DNA of 64,000 bases. Origin: Anomaloglossus baeobatrachus. Its lineage: Eukaryota; Chordata; Amphibia; Anura; Aromobatidae. The translations under genes and the position numbers were made by a program. The stretch's first letter is position 1. Each line of letters opens with the position of its first letter. The notes beneath the pieces are model-generated. The model searched no databases, was not told the origin of the DNA, and saw nothing but the letters and a program-made list of their open reading frames with translations. Shown in pieces: positions 9,930 through 18,899 of the stretch. Location: the NCBI RefSeq assembly GCF_048569485.1, contig NC_134354.1, positions 691,683,198-691,747,197 of the forward strand, in the 5' to 3' direction.

Positions 9930-11500
9930 GTGTCTTAATTTTTCATACAAAAATGTTGCTTTAGCCCCAATTTTTTTTATTTTCACAAGGGTAACAGGAG
10001 AAAATGCACCATACAATGTGTTATGCAATTTCCCCTGAGTAAGCAGATACCCCATATGTGGTGGAAAACTACTGTTTGGGAGCACAGTACAACTTGGAAG
10101 GAAAGGAGCTCTATTTGAATTTTGGAGCGCTAAATTGGCTAAAATAGATAGCAGATGCCTCATTATGTTTGCAGAGCTGCTGATGTACCTAAGGCCTCCT
10201 TCACATGTCCGTGTTTCCGGTACGTGTTTGGTCCGTTTCCTCACGTACCGGAAACACGGGCACACGTAGACCCATTAAAATCAATGGGTCTGCGCTCACG
10301 TGCGTATTCTGCCATGGACCGCGTGTACATGTGGAGCATACGTGTGCCCATGTGCTCACGGATAACACACGGAGAACACACGTGCCATAAACACGGCTCA
10401 CGGAGGGCAATACGCATCTTTGACACGTCCGTGAAAAACATGCGTGATTTTCACGGACATGTGAAAGAGGCCTAAGTAATGAAAACCCTTCCCACAAGTG
10501 ACCCCATTTTAGAAACTACATTCCTCAAGGAATTTATTTAAATTTGTGGTGAGCACCTTGAAACCACAGGTGGTTGACAGAATTTTATAGTGTTGAGCTG
10601 TGAAAATAAAAAAAAAAATCTAAATTTTCCCACAAATATGTTTCTTTAGCCCCAAATTGATCATTTTCACAATAGTAACAGGAGAAAATTGGAGAATACA
10701 ATGGAAAACTACTATTTGGACACACAGCAGGGTTCAGAAGGGAAAGAGCGATCGTCGAATGGAGATTTGGCAGTAATAGACTACTGCAGGCGCCATGTTG
10801 AATTTGAAGAGCCGCTGTGTGCTAAAACAGCAGAAAACACCCACATGTGACCCCATTTTGGAAAGTACACCTTTTGAGGAATTTGTCAAAGGGTATATTG
10901 AGCATTTTAAACCTACAGATGATTCTCAGAATTGTGTAACATTGGGCTGCGTAAATTAATTTTTTTCACAAAAATGTTGTTTTATGAGAAATTGCATAAC
11001 AAATTATGTGGTTCATTTCCTCCTATATATGGTTGGAAACTACTTTTCAGATGCAGAGCAAAGCTCAGGAAGGAAGGAGCTCCATATAATGTTACTTTGG
11101 TAAAGCCTCTGAGGTGTCAGAAGAGCAGAAATCCCCCACAAGTGACCCAACTTTACAAACTGCACCCCTCACTGAAAAAAATCTATCTAGTGAGGATATT
11201 GACACCACAGGTGTGTCGCAGAATTTTAAACCTATGTTGAAGAACTAATAATTGCATTTTTGTCACTAATATACTGCTTTAGCCCAATTTTTTATTTTCT
11301 CAAGGGGAAATGGCTGAAAAAAGGCCCCATAATTTGTCATACAATTTCTGCCAAACAGTTACTGTTTGGCCACACGGCAGGGCTCAGGAGGGAAGGAAAG
11401 CAGCTTTTCTATAATAGTATGTGAATTCAATTTGGAGAGCAGTAGAAACTCCACTCAAGTGACCCCTTATTTTATTTACATACCTCTGGGAATTTACATA
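9930..11500. repeat. Degenerate tandem repeat, units of roughly 300-400 bp
   Basis: At least four diverged units share, in order, a T-rich CTTTAGCCCCAA block, GTAACAGGAGAAAA, a CACTGTTTGG-like block, AGGAAGGAGCTC-like block and CAAGTGACCCCATTTT. CTTTAGCCC landmarks fall near 9960, 10645 and 11278, with a decayed unit at 10975. Unit 1 is interrupted by the MITE at 10190-10475. It lies in an itgb7 intron. I cannot name the family. Confidence 0.6.
10190..10475. mobile_element. Short MITE related to 367-956
   Basis: Ends TAAGGCCTCCTTCACATGTC and GACATGTGAAAGAGGCCTA are inverted copies. The inside CACGTACCGGAAACACGG and ACACGGAGAACACACGTG blocks match the element at 367-956. It sits inside the tandem repeat and so arrived after it. 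Confidence 0.75.
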
Positions 11501-11759
11501 CCTCTGGGAAATCTGTAGTGACCTTTATTTATGCTATGGACCTTTTCCAGAAACAAACATGCAGTGTAAATTGCAGAGCAAAAGTTGCATATGCCTTTGT
11601 AGTCCCCAGTACATTGTGCCCAGCTTGTGTTTCTGGAGCCACATGCCCATACAAAAGTGGGCTCTCCTCACTACATTAATGTCAAATATGTGGATGCTAA
11701 GATTTAGGCACATTGTGGAGTTCAGAATGGAGGGAGGCATTTGAATTTAGGAATGCTAA

Positions 11760-12790
11760 TTTATTTTGGTGGGATCCATATCGCTTTTCCAAAGCCTTTG
11801 TGACCAGTAACATGGACACCCCATATATTTCTGTTAATGAGTGATGGACCCGAGTGGGGACTTGTTTTTTTGAGAGTTGAGTTGAAGCTTTTCTTAGTGG
11901 TATCTTTGGGTAGAGAACATTTTGAATCAGTTCTCGTTTCCAGTGCTCTACGCTGAGAACTTACATCAGGGGTTTCCATCTAAATATCTGAAACGTTATT
12001 CAGATGAAATCTTGACAGATCCATTCATTAATGTGCCAGGTGAAGTTACTTCAGACTCCATTTGGCTTTACAGAGGTGCACAAATCCGTGATTGACTGCG
12101 CTTTTGTAGACTCCTAAAAAGAGGAACACCGCTGGCTCATAGGCCAGACAGTGTTCACAGTGTCTCCCTCTGCCTCATTATAGGGGGTTCTGTCTGATTC
12201 ACTAGTTTCAGAGATTTACAGGAAAATGCCAGTGTAAGTGCTCATCGCAGAGCACAGGATAAATGTAAGCCAAGCCTTACTGTGGGAGGCAAAATAAACA
12301 GAATCAACAGCAGATCAAGATTTTATTTATTTTTTTATGACATTCTTTTTTGCAATATACGGTAAGTGATTAGATTACTTTATTCTTCAGGTCAGTGCAG
12401 TTCCAGATTTATATTGGTTTTTCATGTTTGGCTTCAATCACACACTAACAAATGCATTTTTACCACCCAAAAAAAATTAAAAATATTTAGAGAACCATGT
12501 ATCATTTCCTTTACATTTCACAAATACTTGCTTTGTGTTGGTTTGTCACATGAAATCCCAATAAAATATTTTTAAGTTCGGCGGTGTAATATGAAAAAAT
12601 ATGGAAAAGTTCACAGCGTAGGAATACTTTTTCAAGGCATTATTAGAATATATTCTAATACACTCATAAATACTTGGACTTGGCTACAGGTTTATTGACT
12701 CCAGGTGACAGTAATAAATGAATAAACAAAGTAAAATCTCCAATATATTAGATTTTATTTATATTTGGATGCTGGATACAACAGATTTGT
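11760..12790. other. itgb7 intron, nothing recognised
   Basis: Unique-looking AT-rich sequence up to the pyrimidine tract before the exon at 12803. No ORF with splice sites and no terminal repeats seen. Confidence 0.4.
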
Positions 12791-12802
12791 TTCTTTTTAC
12801 AG

Positions 12803-12963
12803 AGATTCAAGATCATACACAGCAACTCATTTTGGGCTTGGTTCTGGGAATAGCGTTCTTTGGGTTACTCCTCATTCTCTTGTATCGAGTCACTGTGGAA
12901 GTGTATGATCGGAAGGAGTATGGCCGCTTCATGACAGCTCGAAGCGAAGAGCAATGGAATGAT
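12803..12963 (+). CDS. itgb7: Integrin beta-7, transmembrane and proximal tail exon
   Basis: The exon enters in phase 1 after TTCTTTTTACAG and leaves in phase 0 at GTCAGT. It encodes EIQDHTQQLILG, a hydrophobic segment of about 22 residues (LILGLVLGIAFFGLLLILLY), then RVTVEVYDRKEYGRF and EEQWND. Human beta-7 has DHTQ before its membrane helix and YRLSVEIYDRREYSRF after it, which is the main reason for calling beta-7. The helix spans the plasma membrane, and the following charged tail is where beta integrins contact talin and other cytoskeletal adaptors. The open frame reads on into the intron for a few codons, but the spliced product with 15250 restores the family's NPLY tail. Confidence 0.92.
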
Positions 12964-13202
12964 GTCAGTATAATGTTCTCCTCAACTTTGTTTCCTTCTG
13001 CTTAATAGAATTCTCTACCTACTGTTCACAATCACTCCAGCAAACAATGCAAGTCCCCACAACTTCTAATACATTATCCAGATATTATGCAAATTATCTC
13101 ATGAAATAATGACTGCATCTTTAGCTATAAATTGCTTTACTTTAAAAAGGCTTCATGCACATGGCTATACTATGGTTCAGTGCTATCTATTTCTATAATA
13201 TG

Positions 13203-13650
13203 AGGGTAAACCTTGAGGGGTTTAAAATAAAAAGGGACACACGCGGCGCCACTTTAAATGTAGTAGTTCAAATGCATAAATAATGATTAATAAATGTGCA
13301 TAAATTACACTCACCTTGTTTCAAGTTAGATCAAACCCATAGATCCCTTTAGGATCAATCTCCACAATCTCTGTGCTGATCTGCTGCTCACTAGGATGTG
13401 AATCCCCTCCACAGGAAACCGGTAAATTGAAGTGCTTGAAAAATCCTTCAAATCCAAAAAACGTGGCGCTGATCCCCAAATATATTATATCAGAAGAAAT
13501 TTTATTCGGCTACTATAAAATATGACAAATTATAATATAATAAGAAGTAATATTTTATGTCACATTTTATAGCAGCCGAATAAAATTTCTTCTGATATAT
13601 TTTGGAATCAGCGCCACGTTTTTTGGATTTGAAGGATTTTTCAAGCACTT
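13203..13650. mobile_element. Penelope-like insertion with 16-bp target duplication and inversion
   Basis: CTATTTCTATAATATG occurs at 13187-13202 and again at 13651-13666, a perfect 16-bp target-site duplication. Inside, AAGTGCTTGAAAAATCC (about 13431) and GGATTTTTCAAGCACTT (13634-13650) begin long inverted arms that include AAAACGTGGCGCTGAT and ATCAGCGCCACGTTTT. The right part looks like the 3' end and the left part like an inverted 5' portion, as seen in retroelements copied by twin priming. No ORF and no hammerhead core found. Confidence 0.75.
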
Positions 13651-13689
13651 CTATTTCTATAATATGTTGTCTATAGCCTGCTATGGGTC

Positions 13690-14375
13690 AATACTATGCC
13701 GACCGAGACCGCCAGAGAGAGAGCAACCGAGACCGCCAGAGAGAGAGAGACCGGGACCAACAAAGAGAGAGAGAGACCGGGACCAACAAAGAGAGAGAGA
13801 GACCGGGACCAACAAAGAGAGAGAGAGACCGGGACCAACAAAGAGAGAGAGAGACCGGGACCAACAAAGAGAGAGAGAGACCGGGACCAACAAAGAGAGA
13901 GAGAGACCGGGACCAACAAAGAGAGAGAGAGACCGGGACCAACAAAGAGAGAGAGAGACCGGGACCAACAAAGAGAGAGAGAGACCGGGACCAACAAAGA
14001 GAGAGAGAGACCGGGACCAACAAAGAGAGAGAGAGACCGGGACCAACAGAGAGAGAGAGAGAGAGAGACCGGGACCAACAGAGAGAGAGAGAGAGAGAGA
14101 GAGACCGGGACCAACAAAGAGAGAGAGACCGGGACCAACAAAGAGAGAGAGACCGGGACCAACAAAGAGAGAGAGACCGGGACCAACAAAGAGAGAGAGA
14201 CCGGGACCAACAAAGAGAGAGAGACCGGGACCAACAAAGAGAGAGAGACCGGGACCAACAAAGAGAGAGAGACCGGGACCAACAAAGAGAGAGAGACCGG
14301 GACCAACAAAGAGAGAGAGACCGGGACCAACAAAGAGAGAGAGACCGGGACCAACAAAGAGAGAGAGAGACCTAC
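13690..14375. repeat. GA-rich minisatellite, 22-24 bp unit
   Basis: About 27 tandem units of gagagagagaccgggaccaa plus caaa, in two length classes, with a longer GA run at 14050-14105. All six frames stay open over much of it, which is an artefact of the repeat; none is a gene. One strand is nearly all purine in long runs. It is related to the arrays at 47396-48400 and 54205-56215. Confidence 0.9.
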
Positions 14376-14675
14376 CAAGAAACCTGCGTAGCACAGCTAA
14401 ACATTTTGGTTGCGTTTTGACACACCTCATTCAATTCAATGGGTGGAAAATGTTCACAAAACACAATGAAGTGACTTGCTGCTTCTTTTTACGCAACGAT
14501 TTTGACATATTTGCCAAACAAAATGCTGCCTAAAAAAAAAAGCAACATGCGGATGGAAATTTTGACTTCTCAGACTTTGCTGGTGAAGCAAAACGTATGC
14601 ATTTTGTCATCGACACGGTGCAGTTTAAAATGCAACCAAAACGCAAGCTAAAACGCAACATGCGCACATAGCCTA

Positions 14676-15249
14676 AAAGATAGACATGAAATCCCCTCTT
14701 CTTCTTGACCTATTGTTTATATTGAGATATGAAAAATTTGTTTATTTTTTTAATTTTACGGATCACTAGCTACAGTGTATTAAGATAAATCCTAAAATTT
14801 TGGGAGTTTTTATTCCGACCAGTCTCAGAATAGCCATCCCATAATTGTCTCAGCAGACAGAAAAAGATGTCACAGCTCATCTCCTTCACATTAACTGCTA
14901 TATGAGCCAGGAAAACTCTCCCATAGAAGCCAATGGAAATATCATATGTATTGCTTCTTATATCCATGTGGCTGCTGTATAGTAAATTTCCAAATGCTGG
15001 TAACAAGCTGAGGCAAGATGGCTATTATGGACAAAACGTTGAAAAATAAAAATATACAATTAGAAAAAAAAAACAATGATGTTTCACAATTTGATATTGT
15101 TAAAAAAAAGTATATAGATGATACCTTTACAATAAAATACCCATGAGAAGGTCACCCTGGATTTTAACAATATGTGTCTATGTGGTTTTATGTAGTCAGT
15201 CACTAAACTTGTGTCAGTGTAAAGAATAAATTGTTTTTTTTTCCAACAG
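14676..15249. other. Last itgb7 intron, nothing recognised
   Basis: AT-rich intron ending in a T-rich tract and CCAACAG at 15249. The block CACAGCTCATCTCCTTC (14873) is echoed near 22140, hinting at an old dispersed repeat, but I cannot delimit it. Confidence 0.4.
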
Positions 15250-15315
15250 GCCCAAAACCCACTTTATAAAAGTGCTACAACGACTGTGGTTAACCCAAAT
15301 TTCATCCAAGAATAA
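15250..15315 (+). CDS. itgb7: Integrin beta-7, last coding exon (cytoplasmic tail)
   Basis: Phase-0 exon after CCAACAG. It encodes AQNPLYKSATTTVVNPNFIQE and stops at TAA 15313-15315. NPLY and NPNF are the membrane-proximal and distal NPxY/F motifs that bind PTB-domain adaptors such as talin and kindlin, with the TTT cluster between them. Human beta-7 has NPLYKSAITTTINPRF followed by about eight more residues, so this tail is shorter by several residues after the second motif. The distal aromatic is Phe, as in beta-7 and beta-2. The 3' UTR that follows contains an old hammerhead-bearing repeat in sense orientation. Confidence 0.93.
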   Translation, partial: AQNPLYKSATTTVVNPNFIQE

Positions 15316-15476
15316 GAAGCATCTGCTGATACCTGGAATGGACCAAACTCTATTAGGAGATGCATATAAGGCTGTTATGGAGTAAAGAAAGCAACTGGGG
15401 TTTCAGAGAAGAAGGAAACACTAGTAATCCCCTCGACTGTGCCCAAATACAAGACTTACAATTCTAAAGAAAAATA

Positions 15477-15832
15477 CTAGAGTTTGTCTCCTTCCTCCCT
15501 GAAGAGACAATTTGAATATATCCCAGAAGAGCATTGCAGCTATAAGTCTCCTCACTGGCAGCCAGATTGGTTTGTCAGTCTCCACAAGGAGAAATGTTTT
15601 CCCCTTAGACGCCAGTAGAGCTTCTCATTCAACTATATCAGATCTCATACTTTGCACTGACGAGGGACAATGATCCCGAAACACAGTGTCTGCAAATTGA
15701 GGTTCTGATCTGGCATAAATCCTAGGTCAAATGAAAAAGCTTGTTAAAGGGCCACTTTTCACTTTTAGGATTGCTACTTCCAATAGGTGGCACTAGAGTT
15801 AGTCTCTTTCCTCCCCGAAGAGGCAATATGAA
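15477..15832 (+). mobile_element. Older single-monomer hammerhead element in the presumed itgb7 3' UTR
   Basis: The block TAGAGTTTGTCTCCTTCC at 15477 starts a diverged copy of the 417-bp monomer found at 16283-17765. The monomer start recurs at 15790, giving one monomer (about 313 bp) plus about 40 bp, and the copy ends GAGGCAATATGAA at the same point as the younger copies. It lacks the internal 91-bp duplication. Flanks AAAAATAC and ACAAATAC may be a decayed target duplication. A hammerhead lies at 15651-15696. Confidence 0.75.
15651..15696 (+). ncRNA. Hammerhead ribozyme 2 (complete core, sense to itgb7)
   Basis: Order: TTTGCA - CTGACGA - GGGA/CAATGA/TCCC - GAA - ACA/CAG/TGT - C - TGCAAA. 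Stem I is 6 bp (UUUGCA/UGCAAA), stem II 4 bp, stem III 3 bp, with intact CUGANGA and GAAA boxes. Predicted cleavage is after the C of GUC at 15690. All conserved positions I know of are kept. It is about 375 nt after the itgb7 stop codon, before any AATAAA. Confidence 0.8.
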
Positions 15833-15929
15833 TGACAAATACAATCATTTTTACTGGAACAGATAAACCAATTGCTTTCAAAACGGTGTTTAGGGGTTGC
15901 ACCTTTTTGCTAAAAGTGACTTATGAAAC

Positions 15930-16036
15930 AATAAAGAGGGGTCCAGCTGCTGTAATCCCGTTGAGCAGCAGTTATCTCCACCACAGGGGAATTCAAGGGT
16001 GAAAGAGTGTCCATTACTACCGGGTGTCCAAATAAA
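15930..16036 (+). promoter_or_regulatory. Candidate poly(A) signals for itgb7
   Basis: AATAAA occurs at 15930-15935 and 16031-16036. No AATAAA or ATTAAA was seen between the stop codon at 15315 and 15930. Which one is used cannot be told from sequence. Confidence 0.45.
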
Positions 16037-16603
16037 GCAATGAGAAAGACTGTGTAGCTTCAAGGGAACCTGTCAGGTCTTCTATACCTGTATGCCCAAA
16101 TTCCCTTCCTAGCCAATCCTGTATAATGGTATTCACTAATATGATTTTTTTTTTTTTTAAACAGACTTATAAACCTCACTTTTAGTATGCTAATTAGGAC
16201 CTTGACTTGTAAGAGGGGCATTAGTTTCCCGAGGAAATAACCGAAAAAACAAATAAGTCTAGTGTGTCAATCAATATAAAGGGGGAACACTATTCTCCTT
16301 AAGGAGACTTTGCAAGCCAGTCTGGCTGCCAGGTAAGGGGACTTATAGCTGCAATGCCCCTAAAATTCCACGGGGGAACACTATTCTCCTTAAGGAGACT
16401 TTGCAAGCCAGTCTGGCTGCCAGGTAAGGGGACTTATAGCTGCAATGCCCCTCTGGGAAATATTCAAATTGTCTCTCCAGTAAAGGAGACAAACTCTAGC
16501 ACAGCGCCACCTATTGGAAGTAGCGATCCTAAAAGTCACAAGTGGATTTTCGACAATCCTTTGCAATATGACTCAGGATATATAAGCCAGATCAGAATCC
16601 CAA

Positions 16604-16649
16604 TTTGCAGACACGGTGTTTCGGGGTGCTTGCCCCTCGTCAGTGCAAA
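16604..16649 (-). ncRNA. Hammerhead ribozyme 3
   Basis: On the - strand: TTTGCA - CTGACGA - GGGG/CAAGCA/CCCC - GAA - ACA/CCG/TGT - C - TGCAAA. Complete core with three stems of 6, 4 and 3 bp and a GUC cleavage triplet. Confidence 0.85.
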
Positions 16650-17020
16650 GTATGGGGGTGTCTGATCTGGCTCATGAGAAAGCTATGTGGGGACCACGGG
16701 GGAACACTATTCTCCTTAAGGAGACTTTGCAAGCCAGTCTGGCTGCCAGGTAAGGGGACTTATAGCTGCAATGCCCCTAAAATTCCACGGGGGAACACTA
16801 TTCTCCTTAAGGAGACTTTGCAAGCCAGTCTGGCTGCCAGGTAAGGGGACTTATAGCTGCAATGCCCCTCTGGGAAATATTCAAATTGTCTCTCCAGTAA
16901 AGGAGACAAACTCTAGCACAGCGCCACCTATTGGAAGTAGCGATCCTAAAAGTCACAAGTGGATTTTCGACAATCCTTTGCAATATGACTCAGGATATAT
17001 AAGCCAGATCAGAATCCCAA

Positions 17021-17066
17021 TTTGCAGACACGGTGTTTCGGGGTGCTTGCCCCTCGTCAGTGCAAA
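17021..17066 (-). ncRNA. Hammerhead ribozyme 4
   Basis: Same sequence as ribozyme 3, exactly 417 bp further on, in the next tandem monomer. Confidence 0.85.
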
Positions 17067-17169
17067 GTATGGGGGTGTCTGATCTGGCTCATGAGAAAGC
17101 TATGTGGGGACCACGGGGGAACACTATTCTCCTTAAGGAGACTTTGCAAGCCAGTCTGGCTGCCAGGTA

Positions 17170-17209
17170 CTGACGAGGGGCAAGCACCCCGAAACACCGT
17201 GTCTGCAAA
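17170..17209 (+). ncRNA. Hammerhead 5 at the inversion junction, lacking half of stem I
   Basis: CTGACGA, stem II, GAAA, stem III and TGCAAA are intact, but the bases before CTGACGA are TGCCAGGTA from the inverted arm instead of TTTGCA, so stem I cannot form as in the others. The orientation switch falls exactly at the start of the catalytic box. Confidence 0.75.
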
Positions 17210-17580
17210 TTGGGATTCTGATCTGGCTTATATATCCTGAGTCATATTGCAAAGGATTGTCGAAAATCCACTTGTGACTTTTAGGATCGCTACTTCCAAT
17301 AGGTGGCGCTGTGCTAGAGTTTGTCTCCTTTACTGGAGAGACAATTTGAATATTTCCCAGAGGGGCATTGCAGCTATAAGTCCCCTTACCTGGCAGCCAG
17401 ACTGGCTTGCAAAGTCTCCTTAAGGAGAATAGTGTTCCCCCGTGGAATTTTAGGGGCATTGCAGCTATAAGTCCCCTTACCTGGCAGCCAGACTGGCTTG
17501 CAAAGTCTCCTTAAGGAGAATAGTGTTCCCCCGTGGTCCCCACATAGCTTTCTCATGAGCCAGATCAGACACCCCCATAC

Positions 17581-17626
17581 TTTGCACTGACGAGGGGCAA
17601 GCACCCCGAAACACCGTGTCTGCAAA
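17581..17626 (+). ncRNA. Hammerhead ribozyme 6
   Basis: Complete core, same sequence as ribozymes 3 and 4 but on the + strand, 417 bp after the junction copy. Confidence 0.85.
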
Positions 17627-17882
17627 TTGGGATTCTGATCTGGCTTATATATCCTGAGTCATATTGCAAAGGATTGTCGAAAATCCACTTGTGACTTTTA
17701 GGATCGCTACTTCCAATAGGTGGCGCTGTGCTAGAGTTTGTCTCCTTTACTGGAGAGACAATTTGAATCAATATAAAGGCACCATAAAAACACTCTAGAA
17801 ATTACAATCTTTATTGAAATACATTGAACATCTAAAAGACATCACAAATAAATCCAGTGAAAAAACACTAAATGTGGACATT

Positions 17883-18834
17883 AAGAGATCACTCCCAAAT
17901 TTTCAGTTTTTCTGATTTTTTTCTTTATAGGTATATTTTTGAGTAAAATGTAAATTGTTCTTTTATTCTATAAACTACTGACAACGTCTCCGAATTTCCA
18001 AGCAATACATTTTGTATTTTCTGAAAATGAGACATGGTCAAAATAACAGAACAATGCACAATGCTTTCACACCTCAAATAATGCAAAGAAAACAAGTTAA
18101 TAATTTAGAAACAACAATACTAATGTTACCTCAGGAAGAGTGCAGAAATCGATATTTTGTGGAATAACCATGATTTTTAACTACAGCTTTCATGTGTCTT
18201 GGCATACTTTCCACCAGTCTTTCACACTGCTTTTGGGTGACCTTATGCTACTCCTGGTGCAAAAATGTGAGCAGTTCTTCTATGTTTGATGGCTTGTGAC
18301 TGTCCATCTTCCTCTTGATTACATTCCAGAGGTTTTCAATGGGGTTCAGGTCTGGAGATTGGGCTGGCCATGACAGGGTTTTGATGTGGTGGTCCTTCAT
18401 CCACACATTGATTGACCTAGCTGTGTGGCATGGTGCATTGTCCTGCTGGAAAAAAACAGTCCTCAGAGTTGGGGAACATTGCCTGAGCAGAGGGAAGTAA
18501 CTGTTTTTCCAGGATAACCTTGTATGCGGTCTGATTCATACTTCTTTTGCAAACTTAAATCTGCCCAATTCCAGCCTTGCTGAAGCATCACCAGATCATC
18601 ACCAATCCTCCACCAAATTTCACAGTGGGTGCGAGACACTGTGGCTTGTACAGCTCTCCAGGTTTCAGTCTAACCATTAGATGAAAATTAGGTAAAGAAA
18701 ATTCAACAAACATCTTTGCAAAAGACAATCAAGCCGCATACAAGGTTATCCTGGAAAAACAATTTACATTTCACTAAAAAATGTACCTATAAAGAGAAAA
18801 ATCAGAAAAACTGAAAATTTGGAAGTGGTCTCTT
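17883..18834 (-). pseudogene. Tc1-type transposon, internally deleted
   Basis: Terminal inverted repeats CAAATTTTCAGTTTTTCTGA (about 17896) and its complement TCAGAAAAACTGAAAATTTG (about 18802) with TA-flanked outer ends (AGAGATCACT / GTCTCT). Between them the - strand encodes the C-terminal half of a Tc1 transposase: a PDLNPIEN-like motif near 18340 (from TTTTCAATGGGGTTCAGGTC), then KRKMDSHKPSNIEELLTF and the MPRHMKAVVKNHGYST end near 18180. An in-frame stop and the loss of the N-terminal half make it dead. Confidence 0.8.
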
Positions 18835-18899
18835 AAGATTTTGCCAGAGCTGTATATTATAGTACCATATAGGTCATAAATAAGGGCTCCAGAGAAGAC

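Larger units (their letters stand above)
13149..14675. mobile_element. MITE with 'gcacatagcct' ends, interrupted and expanded
   Basis: The left end AGGCTTCATGCACATGGCTA (13149) is roughly inverse to CATGCGCACATAGCCT ending at 14675. Between them lie a 448-bp insertion (13203-13650) and a GA-rich minisatellite (13690-14375). AACGCAACATGCG-like tracts near 14640 are typical of the element body. Pairing of these two ends is inferred. Confidence 0.5.
16283..17765. mobile_element. Compound hammerhead element: tandem 417-bp monomers, then inverted
   Basis: AATCAATATAAAGG at 16269-16282 and 17766-17779 is a 14-bp target duplication enclosing a single insertion. The left part (16283-17169) is - strand oriented, with monomer starts at 16281, 16698 and 17115, an exact 417-bp period. 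At about 17169/17170 the orientation flips and + strand monomers follow, with CTGACGAGG at 17170 and 17587, again 417 bp apart. Each monomer contains one hammerhead and a 91-bp direct duplication (16281 against 16372; 16698 against 16789). Copies look nearly identical, so the insertion is young. The ORFs across it are not genes. Best fit is a non-autonomous Penelope-like element or animal retrozyme. Confidence 0.85.

Noticed and set aside
13664-14533. Long ORFs on both strands (230-290 codons) rich in RERDRDQQ or LSLLVPVS
   Set aside because: They are translations of the GA-rich minisatellite; every frame stays open because the unit lacks stop codons.
16354-17771. Repeated 79-108 codon ORFs such as MPLKFHGGTLFSLRRLCKPV on both strands
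   Set aside because: They lie on the inverted and tandem hammerhead monomers and read across the ribozyme; the repetition reflects DNA structure, not a gene family.
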